Source: Ohtaekwangia sp035628875
Lineage (GTDB): Bacteria; Bacteroidota; Bacteroidia; Cytophagales; Cyclobacteriaceae
DNA length: 64,000 nucleotides
Assembly (NCBI GenBank): GCA_035628875.1
Contig: DASPIZ010000135.1
Location: forward strand, 69,983-133,982
Direction of reading: 5' to 3'
The stretch's first letter is position 1. Every line of letters begins with the position of its first letter. The notes beneath the pieces are model-generated. The model saw only the letters and a program-made list of their open reading frames with translations, was not told where the DNA came from and ran no database searches. Positions 61,705 through 64,000 of the stretch are shown in pieces. Both the position numbers and the translations under genes were made by a program.

Positions 61705-62910
61705 TTACTTTACCCAAGACAAGGCTTTACTAGCGTAGATCATCTTTGAGCTTTCCTTCTCGCCTGGGAAGAAATCTTTTGGCATTTTATTAATCAGTCC
61801 TTTTGCCGTGATCTTTCCAACAGTTTGTTTTAAAGAATTTAATTTGCTCATTTTCGGAAAGGTTAGCATCCGCTCTTTTAGCAGTCTTTGAATTTGGTGT
61901 TCATTTTGCTTCATTAGTTCCAATCCAAACTCAGTGAGAGCACGACTTTGACTGAGTACACCAAGCGTTACCAAGTCCCTTTTTTGTCCTTTATCAATCA
62001 ATGAAATATCGGATAAAAGTAAAGGAAGGACGTCAGCAATCTCTCGGAGTGAACACCGCGGAACATACAGGTCTTTATTCACAAGTCGAACTTGGCTGTT
62101 TGTGCCACTGCCCCGTCCTTTAGTCGGCTCAAGTAGTCGGGGTTTAATGTCTAGATTAGAAAACAAGAACCAATTTATTAAGTTCACTGCATATACATTC
62201 CAAGTGTTGTCCTGAAAGTCTTGCTTAAATATTGCCTTCAAAGTCACAATTACTTCATTCTTGCCAATCTTTGGCAAATTTATTTTTTTAAGATTTAAAT
62301 ATGGGGTGTAATTTTGGAATTTGGCTGTAATGAAATTTATGAAACTGTCTTTACTAACTGCAATTGCATTACTAACTGAATAACCTGAATCGCTCTTTTG
62401 AACGATTCCCAGATTTCTAAGTTCAATCAAAATGTTATAAAGTGTTTCAGAGCCAATGCCTTTTGGATGCTTATTTAAAAGTGCATCAATTGTAAGTTGC
62501 TTTTCATTTTCAAATAGTAAGAAGACTTCTAAACAAAGATTAACACCTTGTCTTAGAAGGAAACTTTCGCCAATTGTTGGAATTTTACCTGTAACTAAAT
62601 AGTCGCGATAGATGTCCCAATAGATGTTGTAGTTGGCTCCTGAACGAATGATTAACCTTTTGTGCAGCAAAGATGTTATCGTTCCTCCATCAATAACATC
62701 GCCTACCTCTGTTTCATCGAAAAAGTTTCCATCATAGGCACGTTTTGCAATAAGCTTAATTGCTTTTAGTTCACTTGACGTTAGTCGTTCCTCATCCTTA
62801 GTGAATAAATCAACAATGTTCAGGTTGGATTCAATTAAGTCTTCTTTTGCAAGACCACTGTTTATCTGATCAAAAATGTGAATACAAAGTTTTTTTGTTA
62901 ACCATGGCAA
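61705..62910 (-). CDS. C-terminal part of a STAND-type NTPase (frameshifted)
   Basis: This 401-codon frame continues the ATPase of the next gene. It starts at an in-frame TTG and reads PWLTKKLCIHIFDQINSGL, the usual continuation after a STAND/NACHT ATPase (lid and winged-helix region), then several winged-helix-like blocks and a lysine-rich end (KMPKDFFPGEKESS). With the first part restored, the reading would be KESQGLPWLTKKL. No TPR repeats or known sensor domain are seen. It is most likely one gene broken by a two-base insertion (or one-base loss) at 62911-62923. Confidence 0.7.
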   Translation of the reverse strand: MPWLTKKLCIHIFDQINSGLAKEDLIESNLNIVDLFTKDEERLTSSELKAIKLIAKRAYDGNFFDETEVGDVIDGGTITSLLHKRLIIRSGANYNIYWDIYRDYLVTGKIPTIGESFLLRQGVNLCLEVFLLFENEKQLTIDALLNKHPKGIGSETLYNILIELRNLGIVQKSDSGYSVSNAIAVSKDSFINFITAKFQNYTPYLNLKKINLPKIGKNEVIVTLKAIFKQDFQDNTWNVYAVNLINWFLFSNLDIKPRLLEPTKGRGSGTNSQVRLVNKDLYVPRCSLREIADVLPLLLSDISLIDKGQKRDLVTLGVLSQSRALTEFGLELMKQNEHQIQRLLKERMLTFPKMSKLNSLKQTVGKITAKGLINKMPKDFFPGEKESSKMIYASKALSWVK

Positions 62911-64000
62911 CCCTTGTGACTCTCCTTTATTCTGTCTTTGATTCCTTTATCCAGTTCTCCTATTGATCCTTCTAGTTGACGGATTATCCCATCAATTTCC
63001 TTCTCGCCAAATTCATCAACTGTAAACTCTCGAGCCTGCTCTTTTGCCTGTTGCCAAATGTGATAAGAAGGGTCGTCACTTTGAATAAAAAAATCCGACT
63101 TCCAAGAAAAACCAATTATAAGATTCGGCTTCTTATCGGTGACGTCAGTCAGAAACTTATAGAAGGTCTTAAAAAAGTCCTTCTTTCTAAATACATCCTC
63201 GAATTGGTCAAATACCAAGACCAAAAATTTGTTTTCATTCGTAAGTGCCTTTAAAACTGAATTAATACTTTGAGAAGACAATAGGTCTGTGGTCGATGTA
63301 AAAGATATATCAGATTGAAAAAGGTCAGGCAATAAAAACTCTTCTGCAACTGCGCGATTTATTAATTTCTTAAGCGAAAGGGCAACAAAATTGTCGGACG
63401 TGGCACTTCGGGTGTCAATTGCGATGGCGAAAAATTTTCTGCGATAATGAACATTTGAGCATCGCCCTTTGAGCTCTAACACCAATGAACTTTTGCCCCA
63501 TCCAGACTTACCATTAAGATAAAAAATGCGCTTCGAAGATTGACCATTTCGAATTTCCTTGAAATAGCCGAGAATTTTCGTACGGATCTCATCTCTTCCC
63601 ACGAAATGATCTTTGTCGGATGATGCGGGTAAGTAATCAAACCAGTTTTCACTTTCTTGTACTTCTGAAATTGCTTCTAAAACCGTTACTTCCGGTTTCG
63701 ATTCTTCATCAGTCTTCTTGTATGTTGCTGGATTTACAATTAAAGTAAGGTTTGAAATTTCTGAAACGCGACTCTTTAGTATTTGTATAACTTCTTCAGT
63801 TACCTTTCTATTGTTCTGTTTCGCATCGACTAATATAAACTTGGTAGGAAGTGCATTTGATTCGTTTATAAGATAAATAAAGTAGTCGCCAAGATACGTA
63901 ACGGCTAGAATCTTTTTAGAAACAGCGTAGTTAGTCAGATCCGATACTGGTTCAAATACCATTCGGCCGTCCGATAGCATTTGGATAATATCACCGGGCT
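62898..64000 (-). CDS. STAND-type NTPase, N-terminal and ATPase part (partial)
   Basis: The frame is open to the window edge, so the true start lies to the right. It has an N-terminal alpha/beta part with FILVDAKQNNRKV (a possible nuclease-like D-x-K, weakly supported), then a P-loop ATPase: FVGRDEIRTKILGYF sets the domain start, Walker A is GKSGWGKSS, and Walker B is VLVFDQFEDVF. The FDQFED-type Walker B is typical of the nSTAND1-like group used in anti-phage sensors. The frame ends at CHG-stop, 13 bp into the next frame, so the protein is cut off before its lid. Confidence 0.75.
   Translation of the reverse strand, partial: PGDIIQMLSDGRMVFEPVSDLTNYAVSKKILAVTYLGDYFIYLINESNALPTKFILVDAKQNNRKVTEEVIQILKSRVSEISNLTLIVNPATYKKTDEESKPEVTVLEAISEVQESENWFDYLPASSDKDHFVGRDEIRTKILGYFKEIRNGQSSKRIFYLNGKSGWGKSSLVLELKGRCSNVHYRRKFFAIAIDTRSATSDNFVALSLKKLINRAVAEEFLLPDLFQSDISFTSTTDLLSSQSINSVLKALTNENKFLVLVFDQFEDVFRKKDFFKTFYKFLTDVTDKKPNLIIGFSWKSDFFIQSDDPSYHIWQQAKEQAREFTVDEFGEKEIDGIIRQLEGSIGELDKGIKDRIKESHKGCHG

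Noticed and set aside
61705..62910. Separate gene with its own TTG start
   Set aside because: The first residues continue the ATPase domain directly and the frames overlap by 13 bp at a dinucleotide repeat, so a frameshift in one gene fits better; listed separately only because the frames are separate as given.

Overview
The window looks like a chromosomal segment of a Bacteroidota bacterium, most likely a Cytophagales-type (Chryseolinea/Ohtaekwangia-like) organism. Several signs agree: a gliding-motility/type IX C-terminal sorting domain, SusC-like and STN-type TonB receptors, DUF4249, DUF2911, head-GIN and SIMPL proteins, almost no Shine-Dalgarno sequences before start codons, and promoters of the Bacteroidota form TTG-N19/20-TAnnTTTG (oxyR, ahpC, rpsT, pheT, a tRNA-Lys candidate). 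No rRNA operon, CRISPR array or insertion sequence was seen.

Layout. 1-13 kb: the start of an FtsX-type permease, a TCR/Tet MFS pump, a YigZ protein, a head-GIN protein, MgtC, prfB with its programmed frameshift, two tandem paralogous small envelope proteins, PduO-type cobalamin adenosyltransferase, a LolD/MacB-type ATPase, an alpha/beta hydrolase, an NRDE protein, RNase HII, a Nudix hydrolase and a MATE pump. 13-20 kb: a MetF-like protein, a 106/109-bp tandem repeat array, a thioesterase, plsC-gatC, a large membrane/TPR protein and a SET-domain protein with a lysine-rich tail. 20-26 kb: a peroxide-defence cluster (katA, oxyR, ahpC, an AhpD-like protein) with readable control sites. 26-37 kb: subtilase, retropepsin-like protease, methyltransferase, DUF2911, a TonB receptor with a small lipoprotein, and an MFS(frameshifted)-ArsR-Old Yellow Enzyme group. 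37-44.7 kb: a four-gene envelope operon (unknown exported protein, STN-TonB receptor, DUF4249 lipoprotein, MG2-like protein). 44.8-58.8 kb: housekeeping genes (rny, zapA, a coiled-coil protein, pheT, radC, rpsT, rlmD) plus a gliding/T9SS surface protein.

59-64 kb is accessory. A tyrosine integrase of the Bacteroides type lies just downstream of tRNA-Lys(UUU). Behind it, transcribed toward it, are three genes in one direction: a STAND-type NTPase (interrupted by a frameshift and running off the window), a RusA-family Holliday-junction nuclease, and a protein joining a PD-(D/E)XK nuclease motif to a HEPN-like Rx4H motif. This looks like cargo of an integrative element and is the best candidate for an undescribed (possibly anti-phage) system.

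Intergenic space is unusually rich in period-7 repeat arrays built from words such as TATTGGG, TATTAGG, TTCAAGG, TTTGAGG and TACGAGG, in a composite dispersed element that contains them, and in a second family of about 106-bp self-complementary units. One heptad array abuts the start codon of the NRDE gene.
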